DNA of 64,000 bases from Calothrix sp. PCC 7507 (GCF_000316575.1 NC_019682.1:6187501-6251500), one strand, 5' to 3'; counted from the stretch's first letter, positions 1 through 9,597 are shown. Program-made: numbers and translations. Notes: generated by a model from the sequence alone, not told the origin.

Positions 1-57
1 GGTTGGGCCTTGGGTGCTTTGTTACTGAAAATTCAGGGCGCAGAAGCAGAAGAATAA
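1..57 (+). CDS. petM: PetM, cytochrome b6f subunit VII (3' end only)
   Basis: The window opens inside an open frame ending at TAA 55-57. Its 18 visible residues (GWALGALLLKIQGAEAEE) match the C-terminal half of PetM, the single-span small subunit of the thylakoid cytochrome b6f complex: the end of a hydrophobic helix, then a short acidic tail. The start lies outside the window. A terminator hairpin follows at 91-119, so this is probably a stand-alone transcript. The identification rests on a short stretch that is highly conserved in cyanobacteria. Confidence 0.85.
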   Translation, partial: GWALGALLLKIQGAEAEE

Positions 58-90
58 TCCGGCTAATAACCCAATTTTCTCAGAAAAAAA

Positions 91-119
91 GCTTGTCCGA
101 TTTCTGGACAAAGCTTTTT
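91..119 (+). terminator. Rho-independent terminator after petM
   Basis: GCTTGTCC (91-98) pairs with GGACAAAGC (106-114) with one bulged base, around a 7-nt loop, and is followed by five T residues. It lies 34 bp after the petM stop, in the right place to end that transcript before the next gene. Confidence 0.75.
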
Positions 120-231
120 CTGTATGTACACCCAATTTCTGCCACATTTCTAAAAAAAGTGTAAACTTTTGTTTATTAGGCTATTCTGATAAGATTCTTC
201 TCATATAACTTTAAAAATTGTTACAACCCTC

Positions 232-1242
232 ATGACATTATTAATCGTCGGTGCCACTGGCACCTTAGGAAGACAAGTGGCTCGTCGTGCTATCGATGAG
301 GGGTATAAGGTGCGCTGTCTTGTCCGGAGTACCAAAAAAGCAGCTTTTCTGAAAGAATGGGGTGCAGAATTAGTATCGGGAGACTTGTGTTATCCCGAAA
401 CCCTGCCAAGAGCGCTAGAGGGTGTAACTGCAGTTATAGATGCAGCGACATCTCGCCCCACAGATTCACTGAGTATTAAACAAGTAGACTGGGATGGCAA
501 GGTAGCATTAATTCAGGCAGTCAAAGCCGCAGGTATAGATCGTTTTATCTTCTTTTCAATTCTAGAAGCAGAAAAGTATCCAGAAGTACCGCTGATGGAA
601 ATTAAGCGGTGTACAGAACTCTACCTTGCCGAGTCTGGCTTAAACTACACCATTCTACGGCTAGCTGGATTCATGCAAGGGTTAATTGGTCAATACGGGA
701 TTCCGATTTTGGAAAACCAGCCGGTTTGGGTAAGTGGTGTATCCTCTCCCGTCGCTTATATGGACACTCAGGACATAGCTAAATTTGCTATCCGTGCTTT
801 GAATGTACCAGAAACCGAAAAACAAGCTTTTCCCCTAGTCGGGACTCGTGCTTGGAGTGCTGAAGAAATCATTAACCTGTGTGAGCGCTTGTCTGGTAAA
901 GAAGCCAGAATAACACGGATGCCAATTAACTTATTGCGTACTGTGCGGCGCGTCATCAAGTTCTTTCAGTGGGGATGGAACGTAGCAGACAGACTGGCGT
1001 TTACAGAAGTTTTAGCAAGTGGTCAACCTTTAAATGCCTCAATGACTGAGGTATACCAAATTTTTGGGTTAGAGCAAGAACAAACTACTACACTGGAAAG
1101 CTATCTGCAAGAGTACTTCAGTCGAATTATGAAGAAACTTAAAGAGTTAGACTATCAGAAAAGTAAAACCAAAAAGCAGAGATCAAAGAAGACTCCGTTT
1201 AAAAAAGTTAATAGTCAAGAGTCAATAGGCAATGGTCAATAG
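232..1242 (+). CDS. ycf39: NmrA-like / Ycf39-type NAD(P)-binding protein
   Basis: A 336-residue atypical short-chain dehydrogenase. The N-terminus has the Rossmann glycine motif GATGTLG (residues 7-13), and the rest reads as an NmrA/Ycf39 protein. Ycf39 proteins work with high-light-inducible proteins in early photosystem II and chlorophyll-protein assembly at the thylakoid membrane; that role is inferred from the family. The ATG start gives a standard N-terminus. The last residues, after a lysine-rich tail (about 297-325), are encoded by short tandem repeat DNA, so the natural C-terminus has probably been extended or replaced by repeat sequence. petM sits upstream on the same strand but is separated by a terminator. 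Confidence 0.85.
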   Translation: MTLLIVGATGTLGRQVARRAIDEGYKVRCLVRSTKKAAFLKEWGAELVSGDLCYPETLPRALEGVTAVIDAATSRPTDSLSIKQVDWDGKVALIQAVKAAGIDRFIFFSILEAEKYPEVPLMEIKRCTELYLAESGLNYTILRLAGFMQGLIGQYGIPILENQPVWVSGVSSPVAYMDTQDIAKFAIRALNVPETEKQAFPLVGTRAWSAEEIINLCERLSGKEARITRMPINLLRTVRRVIKFFQWGWNVADRLAFTEVLASGQPLNASMTEVYQIFGLEQEQTTTLESYLQEYFSRIMKKLKELDYQKSKTKKQRSKKTPFKKVNSQESIGNGQ

Positions 1243-1332
1243 GCAAGAAGGCAATAGGCAAGGGTTGTTACTCTAGGCTTTGGACTCTTGACTCTTGACT
1301 TCGGACTTTTGACTTTTGACTCCAAACTAATG
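1208..1332. repeat. STRR heptamer block after ycf39
   Basis: Degenerate 7-bp units (GTCAATA, GGCAATA, then CTTGACT/TTTGACT) run from inside the end of the ycf39 frame to 1332. These are the short tandemly repeated repetitive sequences known from heterocystous cyanobacteria. They supply the stop codon of the upstream gene. Confidence 0.8.
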
Positions 1333-1394
1333 ACTACGTTGTCAAAAATGTGTAAGGATTAGCATAATACAGAGCGTCGCCTAAACTTGGATAT

Positions 1395-2318
1395 TTGAAT
1401 GTGCCGAAAGTAGGCATTATCTACAATGATCTTAAACCGATAGCGGGTCGCATCGCTATCGACCTGAAAGACAAGCTAACCGCTGACGGTTGGCATGTGT
1501 GCATCACTACGAGTATCGGTGGCATACTGGGTTACTCCAACCCTGAGAGTCCCGTATGCCACACCCCGATTGATGGTCTGACGCCCCCCGGTTTTGACTC
1601 GGATATGGAATTTGCAGTTGTATTGGGGGGAGATGGTACTGTTTTGGCAGCATCTCGTCAGGTTGCGCCATGCGGTATTCCACTACTAACAGTGAATACC
1701 GGACACATGGGGTTTTTGACGGAAGCTTACATCAATCAATTGCCTCAAGCAATAGAGCAGGTGATGGCGGGTGAGTATGAAATTGAAGAACGAGCAATGC
1801 TCACTGTTCAAGTGTTGCGGGGGGAGTCAGTATTGTGGGAAGCCCTCTGCTTAAATGAAATGGTGCTACATCGGGAACCATTAACCTGTATGTGCCATTT
1901 TGAGATTGCTATAGGGCGTCATGCGCCAGTCGATATAGCAGCAGATGGTGTGATTGTTTCGACACCAACTGGTTCTACAGCCTATTCCTTGAGTGCTGGT
2001 GGACCTGTTGTTACACCTGGGATTCCCGCATTGCAACTAGTACCTATCTGTCCTCACTCTCTAGCTTCCAGAGCTTTAGTGTTTCCAGACACGGAACCGG
2101 TAAATATTTATCCAGTAAATATTCCTCGGCTGGTGATGGTAGTAGATGGGAATGGGGGGTGTTACGTTTTTCCTGACGATCGCGTACATTTAGAGCGATC
2201 GCAGTATAGCGCTCGGTTCATTCGCCTGCAACCACCAGAGTTTTTCCGAATTTTGCGCGAAAAACTGGGATGGGGTCTACCACATATTGCTAAACCCACT
2301 TCGGTAGAATTACCTTAG
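1395..2318 (+). CDS. nadK: NAD kinase
   Basis: Phosphorylates NAD to NADP. The NAD kinase signature GGDGT is at residues 78-82, followed by [10 protein letters not shown] (101-110), a later LNE motif, and the C-terminal-domain motif [21 protein letters not shown]-type glycine-rich region that binds NAD. The length of 307 aa is normal; cyanobacteria usually carry two NAD kinases, and this is the type next to nblR. The start is uncertain: the frame opens with TTG at 1395, and GTG at 1401 is equally plausible; there is no in-frame ATG nearby. The gene ends just before a GTTAACA repeat run. Confidence 0.92.
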   Translation: MNVPKVGIIYNDLKPIAGRIAIDLKDKLTADGWHVCITTSIGGILGYSNPESPVCHTPIDGLTPPGFDSDMEFAVVLGGDGTVLAASRQVAPCGIPLLTVNTGHMGFLTEAYINQLPQAIEQVMAGEYEIEERAMLTVQVLRGESVLWEALCLNEMVLHREPLTCMCHFEIAIGRHAPVDIAADGVIVSTPTGSTAYSLSAGGPVVTPGIPALQLVPICPHSLASRALVFPDTEPVNIYPVNIPRLVMVVDGNGGCYVFPDDRVHLERSQYSARFIRLQPPEFFRILREKLGWGLPHIAKPTSVELP

Positions 2319-2320
2319 TC

Positions 2321-2362
2321 AGTTAACAGTTAACAGTTAACAGTTAACAGTTAACAGTTAAC
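2321..2362. repeat. STRR (GTTAACA)n
   Basis: About six near-perfect tandem copies of the heptamer GTTAACA directly follow the nadK stop. The remaining 240 bp to the next gene show no recognisable feature. Confidence 0.9.
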
Positions 2363-2607
2363 TGTTCCCCGATAAACTCATTTCCTTCCAGAACTGCTGA
2401 TATAGGAATAGTATTTGGATTTAGTGATTAAAGTTGCAGCGTTGAATTTGATAGCTGATACCTGAACGTGTTACAACATCCGAGGTGGCATGTTAAATCA
2501 GGATTGCTCAAATCAGAAACTTGTAAATTATATCTCTAGTTCACGTACAGACTTTCTTTTGAAAGGTCAGTACAATCCAAATTCTATATCCAACATCACA
2601 AATCAAT

Positions 2608-3294
2608 ATGACAGTTGCTCATAGCCCCTGTGTTTTAGTTGTCGAAACCGATGAGACTCTTGCAAATCAGCTTTCTTTTGATTTGCAAGAAGCTGGTTAT
2701 GAAGCCGTTTTGGCTAATGATGCAGCGAGCGGTTTACAATATAGTCGCGATCGCCAGCCTTCTTTAATTGTCCTCGATAGAATGCTGGCGGGGGAATCAG
2801 GACTCTCACTATGCAAAAATCTGAGGAGTGCTGGTATGCGTTCTCCAGTGCTAGTACTCATGGCTAGAGATTCAGTCGATGATCGTGTAGCTTGTTTAGA
2901 AGCAGGCGCTGATGACTATATTCTCAAGCCTTACCGCGCAGAAGATTTTTTGAAGTTGATTCGCCTCTATTTAAAACCTGATGTCGATACCACAGAGCAA
3001 TTGCGCTTTGGAGATTTAGTGCTAGACATCGCTACCCGTCGTGCTATTCATAACAGTCGGGTAATTGATTTGACTATGAAAGAATTTGAACTCTTAAAGT
3101 TTTTAATGGAACATCCCCGCGAGGTGTTGACACGCGAACAAATTCTCGAAAATGTTTGGGGTTACGACTTTATGGGTGAGTCAAATGTAATTGAAGTATA
3201 TATTCGTTACTTACGCCTGAAAATTGAAGACGAAGGACAAAAGCGTCTAATTCAGACAGTGCGCGGTGTCGGGTACGTTTTAAGGGAATCTTAA
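2608..3294 (+). CDS. nblR: NblR-type OmpR-family response regulator
   Basis: A 228-aa two-domain response regulator. The receiver has Asp57 in the phosphorylation position and Lys107 in LKPYR, but the usual acidic pair near the N-terminus is a less typical ETDE. The C-terminus is an OmpR/PhoB winged helix (LTMKEFELLKFL, then VRGVGYVLRES). Length and the Asp57 numbering agree with NblR, which controls phycobilisome degradation under nutrient or high-light stress in cyanobacteria. The nblR symbol rests on overall resemblance, so a paralogous OmpR regulator is not excluded. It probably has its own promoter, since 289 bp separate it from nadK. Confidence 0.75.
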   Translation: MTVAHSPCVLVVETDETLANQLSFDLQEAGYEAVLANDAASGLQYSRDRQPSLIVLDRMLAGESGLSLCKNLRSAGMRSPVLVLMARDSVDDRVACLEAGADDYILKPYRAEDFLKLIRLYLKPDVDTTEQLRFGDLVLDIATRRAIHNSRVIDLTMKEFELLKFLMEHPREVLTREQILENVWGYDFMGESNVIEVYIRYLRLKIEDEGQKRLIQTVRGVGYVLRES

Positions 3295-3490
3295 AGGCCA
3301 ATGACAGGAGTGACAACTGCTACACAAAAAGATTTGATGATCCCACCTCTAAAAAGGGTGGGATTCTGAATTTAGAGAGTATACTTACAAAAAATCAAAG
3401 TCTGTGTCACCAAAAGAACAATTATCAATCGTCTGTTTTTTTTCTTAAATTTTGTTAAATTGTAATCTCAATGACAGAATCGAGAATTAT

Positions 3491-4018
3491 ATGATTCGTT
3501 GGCTAAGTTTGGTTTCCATGCTACTAAGTGTTCTGCTCATGGGTTGTTCTCTACCCACCACAGCTAAATCTCCCACTGGTTCTGGCTCTCGAACTGAAGC
3601 AACTGCACCTTCCGGTCAAAAACTACCGATTTCTGCCCAAGCTTTTGTTCCTAATGGGAAGATGATTCAATTGGAAGTGGCGCGGACTTCAGAACAGCAG
3701 GCGATGGGATTGATGTATCGTCCAGCTTTACCAGATGATAGAGGGATGCTGTTTGAGTTCCCTTCACCACAGCCAGTCAGTTTTTGGATGAAGAATGTAC
3801 CAGTTGAACTGGACATGGTCTTTCTCCAGAAAGGGGTTGTCAAGTATATTCAGGTGGCTGCACCTCCTTGTGCTAGTGAACCTTGTCCCACTTATGGGCC
3901 TAATACACTAATTGACACAGTGATTGAATTACGCTCTGGGCGCTCTGCTGAATTGGGTTTGAAAGTTGGCGATCGTGTCAAAATTAAATTCTTAACCTCC
4001 GGAGCCTTACGGAGATGA
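3491..4018 (+). CDS. DUF192 lipoprotein
   Basis: Chosen start is ATG 3491 (175 aa) rather than a TTG 39 bp upstream, because it puts a clean lipoprotein signal at the N-terminus: MIRW, a hydrophobic stretch, then the lipobox LLMGC with Cys19. The mature part is a DUF192 domain (EQQAMGLMYRPALPDDRGMLF, FWMKN, LDMVFL), a small beta-rich fold of unknown biochemical role found in exported proteins. A run of Ser/Thr/Pro follows the lipid-anchored cysteine as a linker. The protein is probably anchored at the periplasmic face. Confidence 0.85.
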   Translation: MIRWLSLVSMLLSVLLMGCSLPTTAKSPTGSGSRTEATAPSGQKLPISAQAFVPNGKMIQLEVARTSEQQAMGLMYRPALPDDRGMLFEFPSPQPVSFWMKNVPVELDMVFLQKGVVKYIQVAAPPCASEPCPTYGPNTLIDTVIELRSGRSAELGLKVGDRVKIKFLTSGALRR

Positions 4019-4541
4019 GGATTTGGAAGCTTGCTGATTTCAGAATTTTGAAAATCTAAATAAATCATGTAATTGTAAAAAAAATGTCTCGTACTGTGAT
4101 ATAATTCTTACCGAACAACTCGCCATCTAAATTTTTGTCAGTCAGCGAAAGCTACTCTATCCACAAGCTGGAGTCAGAGTATCCAGGTTTTACAGCAAAA
4201 ATCTTCCTTTTGGCGTACGTGTAAATAGTCGCAAATAAGAGACTATAAGCTATGGAATCTTTGTTACCAAATGCGTAATTAAATAAGATACTGCTGTAGA
4301 GAAGATGAAACCGATTTTACCAGGGGAAAGTGCTACTTAAAAATTGAGTAGACGAGTAGCGATAAAGTTTAAATTTCCCCATCTATCGAAGAATTGCTCT
4401 CTTTGATGGAACTTAGATAAATCTCTTTTGTGGTGTTTAATCGGTAATACCACAGTGACAGATTAAATACTGGCTACTGGCTACTGAGAAATGGTGGACT
4501 GATATATGACAATACACACTACGCAAGGAGGTGAGATACAA
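4019..4541. other. Intergenic, nothing recognised
   Basis: 523 bp of AT-rich sequence between the DUF192 and DUF2949 genes. It contains no long frame, no clear hairpin with a T-run and no recognised riboswitch. A small RNA or long 5' leader is possible but nothing in the sequence demonstrates it. Confidence 0.4.
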
Positions 4542-4733
4542 ATGGCACCATCAACATATTCTCGACTGATTCATTTTTTACAAGAAGATTTGGCAATTTC
4601 GACGGCGTCTTTGGCTGTGGCGCTACGACACCGGGAACAAGATCCAGGCCCTTTACCCATGATTCTTTGGCAGTATGGGTTAATTACTCTGGAACAGTTA
4701 GAGAAAATTTATGATTGGCTAGAAACGGCGTAG
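4542..4733 (+). CDS. DUF2949 small protein
   Basis: A 63-aa acidic protein of the cyanobacterial DUF2949 type (SRLIHFLQEDLAIS, PMILWQYGLITLEQL, YDWLE). An upstream in-frame ATG at 4506 exists, but a strong Shine-Dalgarno AAGGAGGTGA (4525-4534) lies inside that extension, 7 nt before ATG 4542, so 4542 is the real start. The function is unknown; the sequence suggests a short helical bundle. It is followed by a good terminator. Confidence 0.75.
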   Translation: MAPSTYSRLIHFLQEDLAISTASLAVALRHREQDPGPLPMILWQYGLITLEQLEKIYDWLETA

Positions 4734-4846
4734 CCGTGAGTAGTTCATGCAGGAGAATTGAGGTATGTCATATCTACCCTGCCTTGTGCAAAGGCTTATA
4801 GATAGGGAAAACTTTTATCATTTCTACTCATTTACACCCAAAAAAG

Positions 4847-4877
4847 AGCGAGTTGGATTTTCAACTCGCTTTTTTAG
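4847..4877 (+). terminator. Rho-independent terminator
   Basis: AGCGAGTTG (4847-4855) pairs perfectly with CAACTCGCT (4862-4870) around a 6-nt loop and is followed by a T-run. It ends the DUF2949 transcript. Confidence 0.85.
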
Positions 4878-4899
4878 TTTTTAGTAGGAGTCAGGAGTT

Positions 4900-4972
4900 A
4901 GGGGTCAAGAGTTCAGGGTCAAGGTAGTATCTTGATCACGAATGACAAATGACAAATGACCAATGACAAATA
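4900..4972. repeat. STRR block
   Basis: Degenerate heptamers (GGGTCAA, then AATGACA/AATGACC) lie between the two convergent genes and touch the stop codon of the aminotransferase on the minus strand. Confidence 0.75.
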
Positions 4973-4973
4973 A

Positions 4974-6125
4974 CTATTGTGCAAACACTTTAGCTGCAGC
5001 GGCTACGCCAGCGCCTGGAGTAAAGTTTTCGTAGCCGAGTTCTGAGAGAACGACTTCTAGGGATGCTATGCAGCTAAGAATATCGCGATCGCTCACAAAA
5101 CCCAAGTGACCAATGCGGAAAATTTTGTTTTTTAGATGATCTTGGCCGCCAGCTAAGGCGATGTCAAAGCGCTTGTTAATTAAAGACCGAATCTTATCTG
5201 ACTCAATTTCTTGTGGTGCAACAGCTGTAATTGCTGGACTAGCATGAGTGTCTGGGGCAAACAGGGGTAAATTTAAGCCTTTAATCGCCGCACGGGTAGC
5301 ATTTTTCTGCCGTTCGTGACGACTAAATATTGATTCTAAGCCTTCCTCTTTCATGATCCGCAAGGTGGTGTGCAGTGCCACGATTAAGTTCACTGGTGGA
5401 GTGAATGGGGTAGTGTTTTTGGCTGCTGATTTGCGATATTTGCCTAAATCTAGATAATATTTGGGCAATTTAGCAGTTTTGTAAGCTTCCCAAGCCTTGG
5501 GACTGACAGAAACAAATCCCAATCCAGGGGGTATCATGTAGCCTTTTTGGGAACCAGAGGCGACGACATCCAAACCCCAAGCATCCACGGGTAAATTGAA
5601 TGCACCCAAACTAGTGACAGCATCAACAATAATCAAAGCTTCACCGTGTGCTTTGACATGGCTGTTGATGGTTTCTAAGTCATTGAGTACACCAGTTGAG
5701 GTTTCGCTGTGGGTGATGATGACGGCTTTAATTTGCTTCTCTGTATCCGCTGTGAGTTTTTCGGCAAACACTGCTGGATCGAGAGGTTTTCCCCATTCAG
5801 CGATAATTGCTTCGACATGCAAACCATAGGCTTGACCAACTTCTACCCAACGTTCACCAAACTTACCATTAGAGCCAACCAAAATGCGATCGCCTGGAGA
5901 CAGAAAATTAATGATTGCTGCTTCCACAGCACCAGTACCGCTAACATTCAGTGTCAAGACATCACTTTGAGTTTGATGCAACCACTTGAGGTTTTCGTTT
6001 ACCTCTGCCAAGATGTTGCTAAATTCACTAGTGCGGTGTCCAATCGGGTGTTTGGCTAATGCCAGTAAAGCCGCTTCTGGAACTGGCGTAGGACCAGGAA
6101 TCATCAGCATCAGCTTATCTTTCAT
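4974..6125 (-). CDS. Class V aminotransferase (alanine/serine-glyoxylate type)
   Basis: A 383-aa PLP enzyme of the class V family that includes alanine-glyoxylate and serine-glyoxylate aminotransferases and the so-called soluble hydrogenase small subunit. The N-terminus has the family hallmark IPGPTPVPE and HPIGHRTSEF; SGTGAVEAA (62-70) is the cofactor phosphate loop; Lys194 in SGSQKGYM is the Schiff-base lysine; DAVTSLG carries the aspartate for the pyridine nitrogen. In cyanobacteria such enzymes process photorespiratory glyoxylate; the exact amino donor cannot be read from sequence. The ATG start gives the conserved N-terminus. The C-terminus ends in an Ala-rich tail next to repeat DNA. 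Confidence 0.88.
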   Translation of the reverse strand: MKDKLMLMIPGPTPVPEAALLALAKHPIGHRTSEFSNILAEVNENLKWLHQTQSDVLTLNVSGTGAVEAAIINFLSPGDRILVGSNGKFGERWVEVGQAYGLHVEAIIAEWGKPLDPAVFAEKLTADTEKQIKAVIITHSETSTGVLNDLETINSHVKAHGEALIIVDAVTSLGAFNLPVDAWGLDVVASGSQKGYMIPPGLGFVSVSPKAWEAYKTAKLPKYYLDLGKYRKSAAKNTTPFTPPVNLIVALHTTLRIMKEEGLESIFSRHERQKNATRAAIKGLNLPLFAPDTHASPAITAVAPQEIESDKIRSLINKRFDIALAGGQDHLKNKIFRIGHLGFVSDRDILSCIASLEVVLSELGYENFTPGAGVAAAAKVFAQ

Positions 6126-6577
6126 GTGTGTATCCTAAATTTAAATAAAAGTCAAAATTGTGGGGGATGGTGAAGACTGGTGGCAAATTCTAGACATGCA
6201 ATTTGTCACCCATCTTGTAGTAAGTTCGACACATCCAGAAGAAAAGTACTGTAAGAGCTAAACTTGTGGAAACTCCGACTAATTTAAAATCCTGTTTTCA
6301 GTAATCTCACCAGAGGCGTAGACACCTTGTGGGCATCTGATCGAAGAGTAGGGGCTTGTTCTGGGCGAGTGGGAAGGAGACATCAAAATTCCTGATCCAG
6401 TTTGTCTAAATTTTTTAGCACCGACTATATAGAATCTCACAAATTTGGTTACAGGTACAGTGAGTTATGAAATTTTATCTACATCTACGCTTATTCAGTC
6501 ATCAGGTAAATATACAAGTTAAATGCGTAACAGCTTAGAGTTATGAAGCAACTCACTTTCTTTTTGTGCAAACTCTC
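6126..6577. other. Divergent intergenic region
   Basis: About 450 bp between the divergently transcribed aminotransferase and ABC importer genes; it must hold both promoters. No palindrome, riboswitch or small gene was recognised. Confidence 0.4.
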
Positions 6578-7336
6578 ATGTCCCAAGCACCAGAAATTGC
6601 CGTTGAGTTTCGAGATGTCAGCTTCCAGATTAATCACCGTCCCTTGCTATCGCACTTGAATCTGACGATCTACCAAGGGGAAGCGATCGCATTATTGGGG
6701 CGCAGTGGTAGTGGCAAGACTACCACCTTAAAATTAATTAATCACCTGCTTGTACCCACTCAAGGACAAGTTTTAGTTAGCGATCGCCCGACAACTGAGT
6801 GGGATGCTATTCAACTGCGGCGACGCATCGGCTACGTCATCCAGGAAATCGGCTTGTTTCCCCACTTTAATATTGGGCAAAATGTTGGGCTTGTTCCCTC
6901 TCTAGAAAAGTGGACACAACCACGGATCGAGGCACGGGTCTATGAAATGTTACAATTGGTTGGCCTAGACCCGGAAAGATTTGCTCAACGTTATCCCCAT
7001 CAACTATCTGGTGGTCAGCGTCAGCGAGTGGGTGTAGCTAGGGCTTTAGCCGCCGATCCACCTATATTATTGATGGATGAACCTTTTGGCGCACTCGATC
7101 CGATTACTCGCCTAGAATTGCAGCAACAATTCCACGATTTGCAAAAGCAACTGGGAAAAACTGTAATTTTTGTCACCCACGACATTCAAGAAGCTTTGTT
7201 CTTAGCAAATCGCATTGGGTTAATGTATGAAGGGAATTTAGTTGCTCTGGGAACGAAAGCAGAATTCCTCGAATCTCAACATCCAGAAGCGCAAGCTTTT
7301 ATTGCTTGTTTAAATGTTGGGAAATTTAATCAGTGA
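6578..7336 (+). CDS. Osmoprotectant/glycine betaine-type ABC transporter ATPase
   Basis: The ATP-binding subunit of an OpuC/ProV-like importer. Walker A GRSGSGKTT is near residue 41-49, the signature LSGGQRQRV and Walker B ILLMDEPFGALDP follow in order, and the H-loop is FVTHD. Unlike long ProV proteins it has no CBS domains, at about 252 aa. ATG 6578 is preferred; GTG 6566 in frame would add four residues. The partner subunits are in the next gene, 195 bp downstream, so the two form one transporter. Substrate (glycine betaine, choline or related) is inferred from the family. Confidence 0.85.
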   Translation: MSQAPEIAVEFRDVSFQINHRPLLSHLNLTIYQGEAIALLGRSGSGKTTTLKLINHLLVPTQGQVLVSDRPTTEWDAIQLRRRIGYVIQEIGLFPHFNIGQNVGLVPSLEKWTQPRIEARVYEMLQLVGLDPERFAQRYPHQLSGGQRQRVGVARALAADPPILLMDEPFGALDPITRLELQQQFHDLQKQLGKTVIFVTHDIQEALFLANRIGLMYEGNLVALGTKAEFLESQHPEAQAFIACLNVGKFNQ

Positions 7337-7431
7337 ACAGTGAACAGTAATCAGTGAACAGACTAATACTTATAGCCTTTCCTAGGCTACTGAAGTACAA
7401 ATTTATCTGCGTTTATCTGCGTTTATCTGCG
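7333..7431. repeat. STRR and decamer tandem repeat
   Basis: Two repeat types sit between the transporter genes: (CAGTGAA)-like heptamers at 7333-7362 and three perfect copies of the decamer TTTATCTGCG at 7402-7431. Confidence 0.8.
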
Positions 7432-7531
7432 TTTAATTATTTTAGACCGTACCTTACTGGAGCGAGAAACGCTATATCTCAAGGCAAGTCACACAGTATA
7501 AATAACTGATAACTGAGTAAAGGAGATAACC

Positions 7532-9052
7532 TTGTTTTTCACCCAATACGCCCCAGAAATTCTCCTCCACACCGGGGAACACTTAGTCTTAGTGGCGATC
7601 GCGATGATGGTGGCGATCGCGATCGGGATTCCTTTAGGTATTCTCATCACTCGCCAACCAAAACTAGCCCAACCCATTCTCGGTTTAGCTAACGCCATTC
7701 AAACAATTCCCAGTTTAGCCATCTTTGGCTTCCTGATTTCTGTGCCATTTCTGGGAGGGATTGGCAAAATTCCGGCGATCGTGGCTTTGACTCTCTACGC
7801 CTTACTTCCCCTAATTCGCAACACTTATATTGGCATTAATAGCGTCGATCCAGCGATTCGAGAAGCGGGACGAGGGATGGGAATGACGGATTGGCAATTA
7901 CTGCTACAGGTAGAAATTCCCCTCGCTTTAGGCGTGATTTTGGCGGGAGTTAGAGTCGCAACGGTGATTTCTGTGGGAATTGCGACTATTGCTGCAGCGA
8001 TCGGTGGTGGGGGATTGGGAGTGTTTATTTTTCGCGGCATTTCTACAGTTAATAATCAATTGATTCTCGCAGGGGCCATACCTGCAGCTTTCATCGCCTT
8101 AGGTGCAGATTTAGCCCTGAGTTGGGTAGAAAAGCGATTGGCACAGCAAAGAGAAAAAAAAGGGAAACTTAATCGCCAATCTGGTATTTCTTTGGGCATA
8201 TTAACATTACTAATTTTCGGATTAATTGCCTTTGCTTATCGACAAACACCACCAACAATTGTTATTGGCGCCAAAAATTTCACCGAACAATTTATTTTAG
8301 GAGAAATCCTCGCTCAACAAATTGAATCCCATACCAAGTTAAAAGTAGATCGCCGCTTCAATTTAGGGGGAACTTTTATTTGTCATGAAGCCGTAAAAGC
8401 CGGACAAATTGCTGGCTATGTGGAATATACAGGAACGGCATTGACTGCAGTTTTGAAAGACAAACCTGTCACTAACCCTGAATTGGTATATGAAAAAGTT
8501 AAACAAGAATATGACCAGAAATTTAAATTAGAAGTCATACAGCCTTTAGGATTTAACAATACCTTCGCCATGATTATTCGAGGCGAGGACGCTAAACGCT
8601 TGCAAATCAAAACACTCAGCGAAGCCGCTAAATATACTCCCCAATGGCAAGCAGGATTTGGCTATGAATTTCTCGAACGCAAAGATGGATATCCAGGGTT
8701 ATCTAAAACCTATGGCTTAAAGTTTGCAAATATCAAACAAATGGAATTAGGATTGATGTATCAAGCCTTGAAGGAGAAAAAAGTAGATTTAATAGCAGCT
8801 AATTCTACAGATGGCTTGATTCCTGTTCTCAATTTAGTCATTTTAGAAGACGACAAGAAATATTTTCCCCCATATCAAGCTGTTCCTATATTTAATCAAG
8901 CCACGCTGCAAAAATATCCAGAATTACGGGAAGCCATTAATCAATTAGCTGGTTCAATTTCGACAGAAGAAATGCAAAAGATGAATTATCAAGTAGATAA
9001 TCAATCACGTCCCGTTGAACAAGTTGTTAGTGACTGGATTAAATCCCATTGA
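7532..9052 (+). CDS. Fused permease and substrate-binding protein, OpuCB-OpuCC type
   Basis: A 506-aa fusion. Residues about 15-210 form a multi-span permease with the EAGRGMG...P-type cytoplasmic loop (EAGRGMGMTDWQLLLQVEIP). A further span at about 220-238 leads into an OpuAC-like binding domain (245-506; GAKNFTEQFILGEILAQQ and GYVEYTGTALT). The binding domain is thereby tethered to the membrane. The start is an unusual TTG at 7532, fixed by the Shine-Dalgarno AAAGGAG (7519-7525) at correct spacing, with no suitable ATG. Such fusions are known in glycine betaine/choline importers. It works with the ATPase encoded upstream. Confidence 0.88.
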   Translation: MFFTQYAPEILLHTGEHLVLVAIAMMVAIAIGIPLGILITRQPKLAQPILGLANAIQTIPSLAIFGFLISVPFLGGIGKIPAIVALTLYALLPLIRNTYIGINSVDPAIREAGRGMGMTDWQLLLQVEIPLALGVILAGVRVATVISVGIATIAAAIGGGGLGVFIFRGISTVNNQLILAGAIPAAFIALGADLALSWVEKRLAQQREKKGKLNRQSGISLGILTLLIFGLIAFAYRQTPPTIVIGAKNFTEQFILGEILAQQIESHTKLKVDRRFNLGGTFICHEAVKAGQIAGYVEYTGTALTAVLKDKPVTNPELVYEKVKQEYDQKFKLEVIQPLGFNNTFAMIIRGEDAKRLQIKTLSEAAKYTPQWQAGFGYEFLERKDGYPGLSKTYGLKFANIKQMELGLMYQALKEKKVDLIAANSTDGLIPVLNLVILEDDKKYFPPYQAVPIFNQATLQKYPELREAINQLAGSISTEEMQKMNYQVDNQSRPVEQVVSDWIKSH

Positions 9053-9075
9053 AACCTTGATAGCTTTTTTATCAA

Positions 9076-9570
9076 TTACCATCCCATTGTTCCTGGACTA
9101 CCTTTAAATGGCCCGACAATATCAGAGGTAATCCATCCCCCATAGAAACCACCAGGTTGAGGTGTCACTAACTCATCATTTACATAGCAAGCATCCATTA
9201 AACTGACATAAAAAGCATAATATTCTTGAATCGCCACAAAATTAGTAGTTGGCTGAATATATCGCCAAGCAGCATGAGTTACACGCTTATCTCCAACGCT
9301 GACATCATAATATTGACACAAGCCTTTCCATTCACACCAAGTTTTTTTAGGTGTTTCTATTAAATGTTCCAGCTTAATGTCTTCAGAAGGGATGTAATAT
9401 CCCGGAGGATGGCTAGTTTCTAATACTCTTTTAGCTTTGTTAGTTTCTGCCAAGACAATATTATTAAAAATTACCCTAATTTGTTTATCAGTATCTTGTA
9501 AACAAGCTGGACGTGGGTAATCCCAAACTGATTCTTGTCCAGGTTTTGGGGGGATAGGATCTGGTTTCAT
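9076..9570 (-). CDS. DUF427 domain protein
   Basis: A 164-aa protein with a DUF427 domain: VIFNNIVLAETNKAKRVLETSHPPGYYIP, then CEWKG-like and YYDV, and AAWRY. These are the recognisable landmarks of this small beta-barrel family, whose biochemical function is not established. It lies on the same strand downstream of the sulfoxide synthase gene with 203 bp between them, so cotranscription is uncertain. It converges with the transporter gene. Confidence 0.8.
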   Translation of the reverse strand: MKPDPIPPKPGQESVWDYPRPACLQDTDKQIRVIFNNIVLAETNKAKRVLETSHPPGYYIPSEDIKLEHLIETPKKTWCEWKGLCQYYDVSVGDKRVTHAAWRYIQPTTNFVAIQEYYAFYVSLMDACYVNDELVTPQPGGFYGGWITSDIVGPFKGSPGTMGW

Positions 9571-9597
9571 TGTTGATAATCTCCTGATTTAACAGTT

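Noticed and set aside
2321-2362. GTTAACA array as a possible binding-site array or CRISPR
   Set aside because: Perfect heptamers without spacers are STRRs, which recur at many gene ends here.
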